Shown: positions 5,554-5,860 of the stretch, in pieces | Numbering within the stretch: the stretch's first letter is position 1 | How the letters are laid out: each line of letters opens with the position of its first letter | Origin: Candidatus Gastranaerophilales bacterium | GTDB taxonomy: Bacteria; Cyanobacteriota; Vampirovibrionia; Gastranaerophilales; UBA9971 | NCBI GenBank assembly: GCA_028277195.1 | Contig: JANQGS010000137.1 | Location: 1-5,860, forward strand | DNA: 5,860 nucleotides | Direction: 5' to 3' | Program-made: the position numbers and the translations under genes | The notes under the pieces: generated by a model | The model's database searches: none | What the model was told of the DNA's origin: nothing | Seen by the model: only the letters and a program-made list of their open reading frames with translations

Positions 5554-5860
5554 TTAGTTTTTTCCTGTTAAATAATCCTCGACCTGTTCTGTCAGCTCAA
5601 CCTCCTGTTCGGCAATTTCCCTCATTTCCTTGGCTAATTGAGAATAAGTAATAATTTTATTGTCTGCGCCTGGATGATGTCCTGTTTCTCCAGGAATAGT
5701 TTTTGCTAATATAATAATCTTGTCATCTGGTAAATTTGTAATCGTCAGTGCTTTGTTAATACGCAGAGGCTGACAATTTTCACCTGGAGTCTGTTTGCAT
5801 TGAAAAATATCACCATTCCACCCAGCAGGAAATTCCACCCCGTGGTATACTTTCAGGGCT
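5554..5860 (-). CDS. Hypothetical protein, C-terminal part (runs off right edge)
   Basis: An open frame on the minus strand continues past the right edge, so the start is outside the window; the GTG at 5838 is only an internal codon candidate. About 101 residues are visible. A first stretch (KVYHGVEFPAGWNGDIFQCK...) contains two cysteines, followed by a beta-rich part (ALTITNLPDDKIIILAKTIP) and a GETGHHPGADNK loop. The final, strongly acidic helix-like tail of about 35 residues (YSQLAKEMREIAEQEVELTEQV and onward) could form a short coiled coil. I do not recognise the family. It ends 23 bp before the photolyase-related gene on the same strand and may be co-transcribed with it. No signal peptide or membrane segment can be judged from this portion. 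Confidence 0.6.
   Translation of the reverse strand, partial: ALKVYHGVEFPAGWNGDIFQCKQTPGENCQPLRINKALTITNLPDDKIIILAKTIPGETGHHPGADNKIITYSQLAKEMREIAEQEVELTEQVEDYLTGKN

Overview
The window is compact, gene-dense bacterial DNA of moderate GC with almost no intergenic space. It carries five complete genes and one partial gene at each end. Shine-Dalgarno-type sites precede recN, hisG and the Cys-cluster gene. The sequence does not settle the phylum. Frequent AGG arginine codons, AGGAGG-type ribosome sites and an energy-coupling-factor (ECF) transporter subunit would suit a Firmicutes/Clostridia-like or similar anaerobic lineage, but this is only a suggestion.

Left part, positions 1-3385, all on the minus strand and probably one transcript, read from right to left: a TauE/SafE-type permease, an orphan ECF-transporter T subunit (EcfT/CbiQ family), the DNA-repair ATPase RecN, and the start of hisG (ATP phosphoribosyltransferase, first step of histidine synthesis). 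Spacing tightens along the unit: 54 bp, then a 23-26 bp overlap, then a 4-bp ATGA overlap. The functions are unrelated (transport, repair, biosynthesis), so it looks like a housekeeping composite rather than a pathway operon.

Middle, positions 3386-3526: a divergent intergenic region of 141 bp. It holds candidate promoters for both directions and a perfect 15-bp inverted repeat just upstream of the permease start.

Right part, positions 3527-5860: a plus-strand gene for a YkgJ-type protein with a CxxCxxCC cluster faces a minus-strand photolyase-related gene. The two overlap tail to tail by 24 bp, and a likely intrinsic terminator for the plus-strand gene lies inside the photolyase coding sequence. 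Upstream of the photolyase, and co-directional with it, is the C-terminal part of an unrecognised protein that runs off the right edge.

The most noteworthy item is the photolyase-related protein. It clearly belongs to the family of bacterial (6-4) photolyases and related cryptochromes (Pfam DPRP family) that normally carry a four-cysteine [4Fe-4S] cluster. It has only three cysteines in total, and only one of them falls where a cluster ligand is expected. It also appears to lack about 45-50 residues of the N-terminal antenna-binding domain. I found no CRISPR array, tRNA, rRNA, insertion sequence or obvious defence system.
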